A DNA stretch of 64,000 nt, from assembly GCA_050013075.1 (NCBI GenBank), contig JBEKFZ010000007.1, forward strand, positions 23,454 through 87,453, written 5' to 3'. Position 1 is the first letter of the stretch, and each line of letters begins with the position of its first letter. The notes beneath the pieces are model-generated. The model ran no database searches. It was not told the origin of the DNA and saw only the letters and a list, made by a program, of their open reading frames with translations. This document shows positions 24,181 to 33,082 of this stretch, piece by piece. Both the position numbers and the translations under genes were made by a program. This stretch comes from JBEKIK01 sp050013075 (lineage in GTDB: Bacteria; Planctomycetota; Planctomycetia; Pirellulales; Thermoguttaceae).

Positions 24181-25773
24181 TCATACAACGACGTTTAATT
24201 GGCCGCTGTGATCGGCGACAAATGCGGCTCCCGCGGATGTCGTCTCCGCCGCGGCGTTTTCCTCGGTTTGAGGTTGCGAAGGGCGATAACCGCCGCCGCT
24301 CGAGCCGGTTTCAGCCTGATCGGTCGTTTGTTGGGACATGCCGCCGGAGGACGGATCGCGCAAATCCACGTCGAATTTCTGGATTTTGATGTTCTGCTGG
24401 GCAAGCCGGTCGCGCAGGGCGGGCAGATTTTCCAAGAGCAAGTTCTTCGCTTCCTTGGTTTCCGCTTCGAGGCGGGCCTTCATCACGCCTTTGCTCACGG
24501 TTATTTCCATGCGCACCGAACCGAGTTCCGGCGGACTTAGTTTCAGCCGCAAGGTCCCCCCTTTATCGCTCATGGCCGCGAAAGCCTGCTCGACCCTTTG
24601 CACGAATCGCGTGCCATCCACTTGCGATCCGGTTTCGTCGCCGTTGCCCTGCGAGGCAGCCGCCGTTGTTTTGGCCGCCGACTGCTCGAGCTGCGGCGAC
24701 GCGTTTACGGAATTGGCGGATTTGTCGTTTGAAACCGCTTTGGCCGTAAGCGCATCGATTTTGTCTTCAGCCGACGTGGTCGGCGTTGGGACCGCATTTA
24801 CCGCCGCCTGCAAAGCCGCGGAGTTGACGGTCGCGGCCCCCGCGGACGCATTTTGGGAAACGACCGAAGAATCAGTCGTTTCGGCGATACCGGCGGCGGA
24901 CGGCTCGCTATTATCGCCTTGACGGGCGGTTTTTTCTTGCGCGTCGCGCGATTGCGTGGAATTATCTTTCGATGTCTTTGCGGCGGAGGTTTTGCCTTTT
25001 TGGGAGGTCGATGCGGTTTCGTCTGCCTGTGCCGCCGATGATTCCCCCGCGTTTTTCTCTTCCTCGAGGGCGGAGTTTTTCGATGTTTTTTCCTTTATGG
25101 ACGCGGATACTGATGTTTCTTCCTTCGCGCCGGCGGTTTGCGACGTGTTCGCGGTCAACGATTCGGTCTTGGATAACGAGCTTGAGCCGGATAAAGTATT
25201 TGTCTTTGTGTCTTTGCAGGCAACCTGCTCCGCTTCCATCGACGAGGCGTCGTCTTCCGAGGGCGAATTGTTTTTTACGTTGGCGGCATCGGAGTTTATT
25301 TGCGCGTTAACATTATTTTGGTTCGTATCCGTCGAAGGAGAATCGCCATCGTCGTGTTTGTCTTTTTCATTGGCCGCTTGGCCCTTATTGGTTTGAACAA
25401 CCGTTTTTCCCTGTTCCACCGGATTGCCGTTTGACGCTTGCCGACATTCGGACGCGGAACGGTCATCTTTTTTAGCGGATTTCGCGCCATCAGTATTATT
25501 GACGTCATTATTAACGTCTTCTTCGTTATTTTCCCGGGGCGGCGCCGTGGAGGAATACGATTCTTCGGCCCGCTGAGCCGATGGCTGCCCGGCGTTGCCC
25601 GCCGAGACGCTCCTACCGTTGTTGCCGGCGTCGGTGGAATAATACCGTGCTCGCTGCAAGTAATCGTCGAACGATCCGCCGGCGCCGGAGCGAGTATTTG
25701 CCGCGCCCGGTTCGGCCAGGGCCGTGTCCAGCGAGGGCAATCCGATTAATTGATTAAGATCGATATTTGACAT
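24181..25773 (-). CDS. fliK: Flagellar hook-length control protein FliK
   Basis: Secreted ruler that measures hook length and triggers the FlhB switch. 530 residues: a long N-terminal region dominated by Ser, Ala, Asn, Lys, Glu and Gln without hydrophobic clusters (disordered ruler), and a C-terminal Flg_hook domain near residues 390-465: GGTLRLKLSPPELGSVRMEITVSKGVMKARLEAETKEAKNLLLENL. The P-P-x-L-G motif is the family hallmark. Start is 12 nt after the stop of the MotE-like gene. Confidence 0.92.
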   Translation of the reverse strand: MSNIDLNQLIGLPSLDTALAEPGAANTRSGAGGSFDDYLQRARYYSTDAGNNGRSVSAGNAGQPSAQRAEESYSSTAPPRENNEEDVNNDVNNTDGAKSAKKDDRSASECRQASNGNPVEQGKTVVQTNKGQAANEKDKHDDGDSPSTDTNQNNVNAQINSDAANVKNNSPSEDDASSMEAEQVACKDTKTNTLSGSSSLSKTESLTANTSQTAGAKEETSVSASIKEKTSKNSALEEEKNAGESSAAQADETASTSQKGKTSAAKTSKDNSTQSRDAQEKTARQGDNSEPSAAGIAETTDSSVVSQNASAGAATVNSAALQAAVNAVPTPTTSAEDKIDALTAKAVSNDKSANSVNASPQLEQSAAKTTAAASQGNGDETGSQVDGTRFVQRVEQAFAAMSDKGGTLRLKLSPPELGSVRMEITVSKGVMKARLEAETKEAKNLLLENLPALRDRLAQQNIKIQKFDVDLRDPSSGGMSQQTTDQAETGSSGGGYRPSQPQTEENAAAETTSAGAAFVADHSGQLNVVV

Positions 25774-25784
25774 GGCGGCGATTT

Positions 25785-26480
25785 TTATAGTTGTGAGGTT
25801 TTTAATTGTTCCAGTTGTTTGCGGGTATTTTCGGGCAGGTTGGCGGAAGGCAAGCCGACTCGGATGCGGCGCAAGACTTCGCTCAGTTTTTCCAATTCCT
25901 CGGCCGTTTTGAATTCGCCGAGGATCTTGGCGCGCTTGGCGTCGGGCATGGGCGAAAGCAACGTCACCGCGTCGTCGATTTCCTTATTTTCCAACATATC
26001 CAGGATCAAGGCCTTGGCCTGTTTGGGCTTCAGGTTTTCCAGCGTGCTGCGCACTTCCTCTTTGCCGGAGGCCGCCGACCCTTCGCGCATTGACAACAAT
26101 TGGGCGTCGAATTCGTCTCGCAGCCGCTTGTAACTTTTCCTGTCTTCAGCCAGTTTGGTCTGCTCAAGTTGCAGTTGGGAAAGGCCGTTGCGCAGTTCCT
26201 GTTCGCGGAGTTCCAGGTTTCGGCTTTTTATTGCCCGGGTTTCCAGGATTTGATCGAAAGACGGCTGTTCGGAAGATTTTTCTTCCGCGCCTTTGGCTTG
26301 CGTGGGCAGAGTTTCCGCCGGCTGAATGCCTTGGGCCGCGGCAATAATCCGCAGCCAGCGCTGGTCGTCGATTTTCCAGGCGGAAATCAAGTACGTCATT
26401 ATGATGACTAGGGAAAACATCGTGCCGACACATGCGTACACAAACATTATCCATGCGCCGCCGAGTAATCGCTTGATCAT
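25785..26480 (-). CDS. MotE-like membrane coiled-coil protein
   Basis: A 231-residue protein between fliJ and fliK. Seen: one N-terminal membrane helix (WIMFVYACVGTMFSLVIIMTYLI), a long Glu/Gln/Leu-rich coiled coil (about residues 80-140), and a C-terminal MgtE-N-like helical domain (NLKPKQAKALILDMLENKEIDDAVTLLSPMPDAKRAKILGEF). This architecture and location match MotE, thought to support stator assembly or function. The start overlaps the fliJ stop by 4 nt. Notable because motA and motB are not in the cluster. Confidence 0.8.
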   Translation of the reverse strand: MIKRLLGGAWIMFVYACVGTMFSLVIIMTYLISAWKIDDQRWLRIIAAAQGIQPAETLPTQAKGAEEKSSEQPSFDQILETRAIKSRNLELREQELRNGLSQLQLEQTKLAEDRKSYKRLRDEFDAQLLSMREGSAASGKEEVRSTLENLKPKQAKALILDMLENKEIDDAVTLLSPMPDAKRAKILGEFKTAEELEKLSEVLRRIRVGLPSANLPENTRKQLEQLKTSQL

Positions 26481-26932
26481 ACGACTTCCTCCGCCGCCGC
26501 GGTCTGGAGCCGGGCTACTTCATCCAAACGTTTGATATCCAAGCGGTTTTCCGCCTGGTTGTATTGTTCGAGTTGGCGTTCGCGCAACTTCTCCAGAACG
26601 CGCACTTCGCGGTTCGCGGCAAGCAAGGCCACGCGCCTGCGCTCGATTTCGGCGGCCAGTCTTCCCCGCTGTTCGTTCAAGTGACGCTGTTGGAGTTTCA
26701 AGATGATTTCGTAACGCTGGGCCTCGATCAGCCGGTCGATATCGATCGTGCCCGGCCCGGCGGCCTTGCGGCACTGGTCTTCGAGGGAGTTCAATTCGGT
26801 TCGCGTCTGCTCCAAGAGTTTGTTAAGCACGTCGTCTGCCCGATAGGCTTGTGCCAATTCGGCGCGGCGCTCGTCGCGAACGGCCTCGCGGAGTTTCAGG
26901 AGCGTCGCCAAACGGAACTTGAATCGCGCCAT
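26477..26932 (-). CDS. fliJ: Flagellar export chaperone FliJ
   Basis: A 151-residue, almost entirely helical protein that couples FliI to the export gate. Seen: MARFKFRLATLLKLREAVRDERRAELAQAYRAD, which is the FliJ-type start (F-x-F-x-L-x-x-L-L-x-L-R), followed by an uninterrupted Arg/Glu/Gln coiled coil. It lies directly after fliI and overlaps the MotE-like gene by 4 nt. Confidence 0.9.
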   Translation of the reverse strand: MARFKFRLATLLKLREAVRDERRAELAQAYRADDVLNKLLEQTRTELNSLEDQCRKAAGPGTIDIDRLIEAQRYEIILKLQQRHLNEQRGRLAAEIERRRVALLAANREVRVLEKLRERQLEQYNQAENRLDIKRLDEVARLQTAAAEEVV

Positions 26933-26954
26933 GTCTTGAAAATCCTACTTTGTG

Positions 26955-27037
26955 TCATTTAGCCCGCCGTGAGTACAGGGCTACTTAGCGGCGAATGAAT
27001 GGGTTGGTTTCCCCCGTTGTATTCAGCGGGGGCTAAA
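26955..27037. repeat. Hairpin-GGCTAAAT units between fliI and fliJ
   Basis: CCCCCGTTGTATTCAGCGGGGG followed by CTAAAT at 27011-27037, with a diverged inverted partner (TAGCCC ... GGGCTA) near 26958. Same class as 13536-13597. Confidence 0.72.
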
Positions 27038-28379
27038 TATTTGGTCCTTGTTTTTGCGGTTGGGCGTTGAGGCGGGCGGTAATTTGTTTATGCAACTGAA
27101 TCAATTTGGCGCGGGCGTCTTCGATGTTCGACGGTTGCTGCACCGCTTGCCGCAGGAAGCGGTTCAGTTCGTCCTGCATTTCCACGGCCACGTCGACGAG
27201 TTTGTTGCTGCCGCGGCGATAAGCGCCGATGGAGATCAGATCTTCGTGCTCGCGGTAGGACGCCAGCAGTTCGCGGATGGTCATTGCCGCTTGAAGATGT
27301 TCCTCGTCGGCCACTTCGATCATCAAACGGCTGAGGCTTTCCAGCACGTCGACGGCCGGATAATGGTTTTTCGAGGCCAGCCGGCGCGAAAGCCAGGTAT
27401 GCCCGTCCAATAGGCCGCGCACCGCGTCGCTGATCGGCTCGTTGGGATCGTCGGCCTCGACTAGAACCGCGAAAAAAGCGGTGATGCTGCCTTGCGGGCT
27501 TCGCCCGGCGCGCTCCACGAACTTGGGAAGGACCGCGAAAACCGAAGGCGGGTACCCGCGGGTCGCCGGCGGCTCGCCCGCCGCCAGGCCGATTTCGCGC
27601 TGTGCAAGCGCGAATCGCGTCAACGAGTCCATCAACAGCAAGACGTCTTTTCCCTGGTCGCGAAAGTATTCGGCAACCGCCATTGCCGTGGCGCCCGCTT
27701 GGGTGCGCAACAAGGGCGGCTCGTTGCTGGTGGCCACGACGACCACGCTTTTGGCCAAACCGGTTGGTCCAAGGTCGCGCTCGATAAATTCGTTCACTTC
27801 GCGGCCGCGTTCGCCGATCAGGGCGATTACGTTTACATCGGCGGCGGTGTACCGGGCCATCATGCCCAGAAGCACGCTTTTTCCCACGCCGGAGCCGGCG
27901 AAAATGCCCATCCGCTGCCCTTTTCCGCAAGTTATCAGGCCGTCGATGGAGCGCACGCCGGTGGAAAGCGGTTCGCGGATTCGCGGTCGGGCGCAGGGAT
28001 GCGGCGGGCGCCGGTTGAACGACGTGCGATCGTGCAACACCGGCTGGGGCTTGCCGTCCACGGCGTTTCCTTGGGCGTCGAACACCCTGCCCAACATTTC
28101 CGGCCCCACGCGCAACCAGCGGGTGGTCCGGGCCAGGCGCACGCGATTGCCGTGGCGCACGCCGCTGGATTCGCTAAAAGGGTAAAGCAGGGTCAACTCG
28201 TCGCGAAAGCCGATTACCTCGGCCATTAGCGGCCCGCCGGTTTCGCGCTGGATTTCAGCCAGGGCGCCGACCGGCGCGGGAAAACCCGCCGCGGCCACGG
28301 TCATGCCGACCGTCCGCGACACGGTGCCCATGAGCGCCGTGGGCATCATGCCTTCGAGTTGTTCTTCGATGTTGAGCAT
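27033..28379 (-). CDS. fliI: Flagellum-specific ATPase FliI
   Basis: Hexameric ATPase that energises and unloads export substrates. The 448-residue product has the Walker A GSGVGKS at residues 162-168, Walker B VLLLMDSLTRFA, and the F1-beta-like REIGLAAGEPPATRGYPPSVF block that identifies the type III secretion ATPases. It lies between fliH, its regulator, and fliJ. The start codon abuts a composite heptad tract, leaving no ribosome-binding site. Confidence 0.96.
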   Translation of the reverse strand: MLNIEEQLEGMMPTALMGTVSRTVGMTVAAAGFPAPVGALAEIQRETGGPLMAEVIGFRDELTLLYPFSESSGVRHGNRVRLARTTRWLRVGPEMLGRVFDAQGNAVDGKPQPVLHDRTSFNRRPPHPCARPRIREPLSTGVRSIDGLITCGKGQRMGIFAGSGVGKSVLLGMMARYTAADVNVIALIGERGREVNEFIERDLGPTGLAKSVVVVATSNEPPLLRTQAGATAMAVAEYFRDQGKDVLLLMDSLTRFALAQREIGLAAGEPPATRGYPPSVFAVLPKFVERAGRSPQGSITAFFAVLVEADDPNEPISDAVRGLLDGHTWLSRRLASKNHYPAVDVLESLSRLMIEVADEEHLQAAMTIRELLASYREHEDLISIGAYRRGSNKLVDVAVEMQDELNRFLRQAVQQPSNIEDARAKLIQLHKQITARLNAQPQKQGPNI

Positions 28380-28526
28380 TGATAGTGGTCAGTGGGCGGT
28401 GAGGGGTGGGCAGTTTACTGCCCACTTGAATGTAAATGTATTTGCGAAACCGCAAGCAGTTTTAATGGTTTATTCAAAATCCGACATTCATTTTTTTTCA
28501 TCCTTCATCCTTCATCCTTCATCATT
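28380..28526. repeat. Composite heptad tract with two palindromes
   Basis: AGTGGTC/AGTGGGC words, palindrome GTGGGCAGTTTACTGCCCAC (28406-28425), palindrome-like AAACCGCAAGCAGTTT (28447-28462), then ATCCTTC words that run into the fliH stop region. Same part order as 11386-11625 and 53462-53560. Confidence 0.86.
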
Positions 28527-29166
28527 GTTTCAGTTCTTCTTCGATGCGTTGCAGTTGGGCCTCGAATTGTTGATTGATAACGCCGAATTTGGTTTCCACT
28601 CGGCAGCCGCCGGGAGTTATGCCGGCGTCGGCCGTGATTTCGGCTTCGATATGCGGCGATAACTCATCGACCAACATCCGTACCTGATTGCCCAGCGATT
28701 GCAGATCGAGCGGATTCAGGAGGATGCGTAATTGCGAACTGCCGGCGGCCAACTCCAAGGCCTCGCGGACCAAGGTCAAGGAGATTTCGGGCTGCTCGTG
28801 CAACTCGCGGCGGATAAGCCGCTTGGCAATCGCTGCCGCCAAGTGCACAGTGCCGGCCTCCCAATGCGAGAGCCATGCGTGCCGGGCGTCCTTGATGTTT
28901 TGCACGGCTTGCTTAAGCGCCGGGATCACCGTTGTTAGCTGCTTCCGCACCATCTCCTCGACGGCATCGATCGCGGCTTGACGCCCCTGAATTTCGGCGG
29001 ATTTGCGGATGGCCTCGGCTTCCTGCTGGGCCTTGACTACAATCCGCGCGGCCTGGGCGCGAATTCCGCCTAAGTATTGATCCGCCCGCGCGGCCATGTC
29101 TTCGAAATTGAAGGCCGCGCAGTGCGTTGTGCCATTGTGATCAGAGGCTCGGATGATGGTGGACAT
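28522..29166 (-). CDS. fliH: Flagellar assembly protein FliH
   Basis: Regulator of the export ATPase. 214 residues; N-terminal helix region with repeated small residues (AARADQYLGGIRAQAARIVVKAQQEAEAIRKSAEIQGRQAA) and a C-terminal domain with AAAIAKRLIRRELHEQPEISLTLVREALELAAGSSQLRILLNPLDL and GGCRVETKFGVINQQFEAQLQRIEEEL, typical of FliH/YscL. It lies between fliG and fliI. The 36-nt gap to fliG consists of CAGGGTT-like heptads. Confidence 0.88.
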   Translation of the reverse strand: MSTIIRASDHNGTTHCAAFNFEDMAARADQYLGGIRAQAARIVVKAQQEAEAIRKSAEIQGRQAAIDAVEEMVRKQLTTVIPALKQAVQNIKDARHAWLSHWEAGTVHLAAAIAKRLIRRELHEQPEISLTLVREALELAAGSSQLRILLNPLDLQSLGNQVRMLVDELSPHIEAEITADAGITPGGCRVETKFGVINQQFEAQLQRIEEELKQ

Positions 29167-29202
29167 AGGGCGGCAGTGGTCAGGATTCAGGGTTCAGGGT
29201 TT

Positions 29203-30204
29203 TTACGCGGCTCCTAATGTGATTTTTCCTTTTGCATACACTATCCTTACGGCGATTTCGGCGATTTTTTGCCGGGCGGTCTCCACGTCGCTTAGCCGGA
29301 TGGGGCCGGGGCGCTGGAGTTTGCGGCGGAGCGATTCGGCCTGAGCGCGGGGCAGAAAATGCAACACCCGATCGGTTATTTGCGGCAAGGCGCCCAATAG
29401 CGCGGGCATGATCCATTGCGGATCGGCCGCGCGAAAAACATCGGCTATAGTGGCGTCGTCCAGATCGGCCAGATCGTCGAACTCCATCGGCGGCGGACCT
29501 AAACTTTCAGCCAACGCCCGATCGTGCGCGGCCAGGTTATCCAGGATTTGCAGGCGGACGTCGCTTTCGGAGGCCTGCAGAATTCCGCCTACGGCTTGCA
29601 AACCGGCGACGCGACGCCGTTGCATGGGCACTTTTTGCGAGAGCCTGCTCTCCAATGCCTGTTCCACTTCCTGCAAAACCGCCGTGTCGGTCTCCTCCAG
29701 ATCGACCAGTCGCCGGACTACCTCCGTTTGCAGATTTGGTTGCAGGCGGGCCAATACGCCGCCGGCCTGGCGGGCCGAGAGGTGCGACAGCACCAGTGCG
29801 ATGGTTTGGGGACGTTCGCCGGATAAAAGCCGGGCGATATTTTCCCCTTCGGCTTCCCGCAATCGCACAAAAGGCGTCGGGTGCGAGCCGCTTGTCGCCG
29901 CTTCCTTGGCGGCAGGCGCGGAACGTCCAAGGCCGATTTCCCGGCCCAAGCGTCCGCCCAGTTCGATTCCGGCGGATTGTTGGATATTCGGTTGCGGACC
30001 GAGCCGGAAGAACTCGTCCACGACGCACCGTTGCTCATTGCCGGGAATATCGTCCAGCACCACCACGGCCTGGCGCACGCGCTGCGCCTGCTCCGGAGTA
30101 AGCTGTTCCAGAACCGCGTCGGCCGCCGCGCGATCGAGACAGGCCACTAAAATGGCGGCCTTGCGGATGCCGGCATTTGTCAAGTCTTGCTGGATTGCGT
30201 TCAT
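29203..30204 (-). CDS. fliG: Flagellar motor switch protein FliG
   Basis: Links the MS ring to the C-ring and bears the torque-generating surface. 333 residues: N-terminal RKAAILVACLDRAAADAVLEQLTPEQAQRVRQAVV, a middle domain with EGENIARLLSGERPQTIALVLSHL, and a C-terminal domain with FDDLADLDDATIADVFRAADPQWIMPALLGALPQITDRVLHFLPRAQAESLRRKL. The last part keeps the charged helix, though less basic than in E. coli. Gap to fliF is 14 nt. Confidence 0.93.
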   Translation of the reverse strand: MNAIQQDLTNAGIRKAAILVACLDRAAADAVLEQLTPEQAQRVRQAVVVLDDIPGNEQRCVVDEFFRLGPQPNIQQSAGIELGGRLGREIGLGRSAPAAKEAATSGSHPTPFVRLREAEGENIARLLSGERPQTIALVLSHLSARQAGGVLARLQPNLQTEVVRRLVDLEETDTAVLQEVEQALESRLSQKVPMQRRRVAGLQAVGGILQASESDVRLQILDNLAAHDRALAESLGPPPMEFDDLADLDDATIADVFRAADPQWIMPALLGALPQITDRVLHFLPRAQAESLRRKLQRPGPIRLSDVETARQKIAEIAVRIVYAKGKITLGAA

Positions 30205-30218
30205 ATTCCAAAATTCCG

Positions 30219-31877
30219 TTAAGAGCTTGTGCTACTGATCCAACCGCGAAGGATATTGGCGGCCGTATCCGGATCTTCTTTTACCATTTCCGAAAGTTCG
30301 TCCAGCAGCGACGGCCCGCTCGTGAAACGCCGCAAACGCGACGCGGTTGGCGCGGCGGACTCGGGCGCTTGTTCTTCGTTGACGGCCGTGTTGGCGATCT
30401 TCGGCATGGCGTGGGTCTCGGGCATGGGAGGGGCGGAGCGGACCAGCGACCGCAACATCAACAAGCTCATTACCGCAACTCCGATCATGCCCAACATGCT
30501 CCAGTATTCGCCCAGCCAGGCCAAAACCGTTTGGGCGGCGCCGGGAGCGGGGATTTCCTTGCCGGGAATATCCTGAAAGGCGGACACGGTGACAAACTCC
30601 GTCAGGTCGGCGACGCCTTCGGTCTGCGGTAAAAGCGGGGCCACGTGCTTCCGAACCATTTCTGTCACCTCGGTGCGGATTTGATCGAGGGCCGCCTGGT
30701 CCGGCACCTTTTGTTCCTTGCCGTCTTTGGCGGGATTGCGTTGTTGCCAAACGCTTTTGAAGTAGCTGACTGGGATGCCTATGGAAACCTTGGCCGATTT
30801 CGGCGTAAGCCCGACTTTTTCGATCTCCGTTTCCGAACCGGAAGGCAGGCTAACAATTTCGTTCTTTGTTTGTTCTTCCTCTTCCTTGGATCCGCCGGCG
30901 GAATTCGGTCCCAGCGCGGCGGCGGTATTCGGCGGCTGCTGTCCGGCATAACCCGGCCTGCCCGACGTTCCGGCGCTGTCCTGCGACCGCGAAGTGCTTT
31001 GGTTCGATTCTCGCACCGTGGTGGTTTTGGAATCGTGTTTCACTATGTGCTCGCGGCTATTTTTATTCGTATCCAAGGCTACGGTAGGTTCGACGGTGAC
31101 ATTGGAGATATAAGACAGGGCATTGAGAATTTTGGCTTTTAAATCCCGTTCGTAGGTCCGTTTCAGCGACACATACAGATTGTCGTCGCCGCCGCCGTCG
31201 TTTTCTGAATTCCCGGACCAAGAGCGGCCGTTCAGATCGGATACGGTAACATCCTCGGGCTTGAGTCCGGCGATCGCGCCCGCTACAAAGTGGCGGATGT
31301 TGAAAACTTTATCCGCATCCAGTTGGTCGGACCCGATCGGTTTGACCGCGACTGAGGCCTTGAAGGTCTTTTCCCTATTCAACCCGCCCTTGGTGTCGGA
31401 ATCATAGATGACGGTTGCCCGTTCGATGCCGTTCATGACGCTGATAACAAGGCCCAGTTTTTTCTCTTTGGTGTTTTTCCTTCGCTGTTCCCTGTCTTTT
31501 TCGGTTTCAAAGAAACTACTGTTGTTCGATTCCTCATCCATGACGGTGCTGAAGTCGGCCGGCAGGGCCTTGGAGTCGGCCAAGGCGGCCATATACACGG
31601 CCTCCTGACCGTGCGGCACGCGGATCTGCGTTCCGTCGATCTTATAACCGCTGAGTTTCGCCTTGCCGAAAGCGGCCTCCATGGCCGGCAATTGACTGGC
31701 CGATATCGGCACGCCGTGCATCAAATCCCCGCCGGGGCCGGACATGTCGTGAGTGAACAAATATCCCAGGCTGACAACCACCACGATCAACAGCAGCCCG
31801 GCCGTGAGCCGGGCGCCGGGCGTCATGGAGCGGAACAGATCGACTACCTGTGCAAATGCCTTATTGAGAAAATCCAT
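30219..31877 (-). CDS. fliF: Flagellar MS-ring protein FliF
   Basis: Inner-membrane ring of the basal body. 552 residues with two membrane helices: LTAGLLLIVVVVSLGYLF near the N-terminus and MLGMIGVAVMSLLMLRSLV near residue 470. The N-terminal ring-building domain contains the pattern MEAAFGKAKLSGYKIDGTQIRVPHGQEAVYMAALADSKALP. The second ring-building domain is less conserved than in model species. AAGGAT precedes the ATG. The C-terminal tail after the second helix should bind FliG, encoded next. Confidence 0.92.
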   Translation of the reverse strand: MDFLNKAFAQVVDLFRSMTPGARLTAGLLLIVVVVSLGYLFTHDMSGPGGDLMHGVPISASQLPAMEAAFGKAKLSGYKIDGTQIRVPHGQEAVYMAALADSKALPADFSTVMDEESNNSSFFETEKDREQRRKNTKEKKLGLVISVMNGIERATVIYDSDTKGGLNREKTFKASVAVKPIGSDQLDADKVFNIRHFVAGAIAGLKPEDVTVSDLNGRSWSGNSENDGGGDDNLYVSLKRTYERDLKAKILNALSYISNVTVEPTVALDTNKNSREHIVKHDSKTTTVRESNQSTSRSQDSAGTSGRPGYAGQQPPNTAAALGPNSAGGSKEEEEQTKNEIVSLPSGSETEIEKVGLTPKSAKVSIGIPVSYFKSVWQQRNPAKDGKEQKVPDQAALDQIRTEVTEMVRKHVAPLLPQTEGVADLTEFVTVSAFQDIPGKEIPAPGAAQTVLAWLGEYWSMLGMIGVAVMSLLMLRSLVRSAPPMPETHAMPKIANTAVNEEQAPESAAPTASRLRRFTSGPSLLDELSEMVKEDPDTAANILRGWISSTSS

Positions 31878-31896
31878 CCGTGGATCCTTTATTTTT

Positions 31897-32082
31897 CAAA
31901 ATGCAAATATCAAATCTCAAATTGAACAACAATTAATATTCCATTCCCAATACGCTCCCCGACCAACCTTCGGTCGGTGCCCGGTCGCGGGTAAACAATT
32001 CCCGCTCCCCTTCGGGTCGCGGCTAAACATTCTAGCTCCAAACTACTAATCCCTAATCTCTAATCCCTAATCCCTTCCCCGT
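31897..32082. repeat. Heptads and GGCTAAA hairpins between fliE and fliF
   Basis: Short heptad runs CAAATAT, CAAATCT, CAAATTG (31905-31925) and CTAATCC x4 (32042-32078) flank two hairpin units at 31957-32035, each starting CGCTCCCC and ending GGTCGCGG(G/C)TAAAC. Confidence 0.78.
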
Positions 32083-32387
32083 TACACGCGAATCGCTTCA
32101 ATATCCTGATACGCTTGAACCAACTTGTTGCGGACTTGGAGCATCATTTTGAAGGCCAGGTCGGCTTTTTGCACGGCGGTCAGCACCTCGGCCGGACTGA
32201 CGTCTCCGCCGGTGGCGAATTTTTCCACGGCCGAATCGGCTTGCTGTTGCATTTCGTTTACCTGCTGGATCGAGTCGAGCAGATAGTTCTTAAACGAGTC
32301 CGCGCCTTGTGCGGCATCCTTGCCGGCCAGGACGCTTGGACTGAGCGTGAGCGGCGTCGATATGTTTTGTATGGGATTCATGGACAT
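32082..32387 (-). CDS. fliE: Flagellar hook-basal body protein FliE
   Basis: Adaptor between MS ring and rod. 101 residues: a Ser/Gln-rich N-terminus and the helical core FKNYLLDSIQQVNEMQQQADSAVEKFATGGDVSPAEVLTAVQKADLAFKMMLQVRNKLVQAYQDI, nearly identical in pattern to all FliE proteins. Order flgB-flgC-fliE is canonical. Confidence 0.95.
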   Translation of the reverse strand: MSMNPIQNISTPLTLSPSVLAGKDAAQGADSFKNYLLDSIQQVNEMQQQADSAVEKFATGGDVSPAEVLTAVQKADLAFKMMLQVRNKLVQAYQDIEAIRV

Positions 32388-32436
32388 ATCATGTAACGGT
32401 TAAAAGGAATGTCATCAGGCGATAATATTTTCCTAG

Positions 32437-32506
32437 TTCCCACGCTCTGCGTGGGAACCCGAGTTTTTCGTCAATTCGCCAGTTCCCACGCAGAGCGTGG
32501 GAACCA
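32437..32506. repeat. Pair of TTCCCACG hairpins in opposite orientation
   Basis: TTCCCACGCTCTGCGTGGGAA (32437-32457) and TTCCCACGCAGAGCGTGGGAA (32484-32504). Their loops are reverse complements, so the two can also pair with each other. They lie between flgC and fliE. Confidence 0.85.
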
Positions 32507-32540
32507 GGGATTTTTAGCGTCTGTTGTTCCAGGTTTATCC

Positions 32541-32960
32541 TCATGCCAAAATTTTTAACGTTTGTTGTTCCAGGTCTTTGGTGATTTCCATCGTGCCCAG
32601 ATTGGCTTCGTAGGCCCGGGCGGCTTCCATGGCGTCGGTCATTTCGGTCATCATGTTTATGTTCGGGTAGGCTACGTAGCCTGTGTTCGGACCGGTTTTA
32701 ATGGCGTCGGGATTTCCGGGTTCGTATTTCAGCCGGGGTTCGAGTTTGGCGGTTTGCACCGAGGCGACTTTGACCCCGGGCGCGCCGTTTGCGCCGACGC
32801 TGGGATCGGCTTGAAAAACCACGAACCGGGGCTGGTACGGCGACGGTTCCCCAGCCTCGTTGTGCGTGGTCGAAATGTTCGCCAGGTTGCTGGAAATCGC
32901 GTTCATCCTTATCCGTTGGGCAACTAAGGCGCTGCTGCTAATGTCCAATGCCGGAAGCAT
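32541..32960 (-). CDS. flgC: Flagellar rod protein FlgC
   Basis: Proximal rod protein. 139 residues: MLPALDISSSALVAQRIRMNAISSNLANISTTH at the N-terminus (rod-protein D0 signature with N-x-x-N-x-x-T), PYQPRFVVFQ, YEPGNPDA, then YVAYPNINMMTEMTDAMEAARAYEANLGTMEITKDLEQQTLKIL, the full C-terminal FlgC motif. Assignment is secure. Confidence 0.96.
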   Translation of the reverse strand: MLPALDISSSALVAQRIRMNAISSNLANISTTHNEAGEPSPYQPRFVVFQADPSVGANGAPGVKVASVQTAKLEPRLKYEPGNPDAIKTGPNTGYVAYPNINMMTEMTDAMEAARAYEANLGTMEITKDLEQQTLKILA

Positions 32961-33082
32961 GTTCAGGTCCAGGGGGTTAGGGGTTAATTCTTGGAAACAG
33001 GTTGCCCCGATTCACGCCGCTAGACTGCCCCTGGCGGCCGCACGCTTGTTAAATAATTTTCCTCATGGTTTCGATTAAAAGG

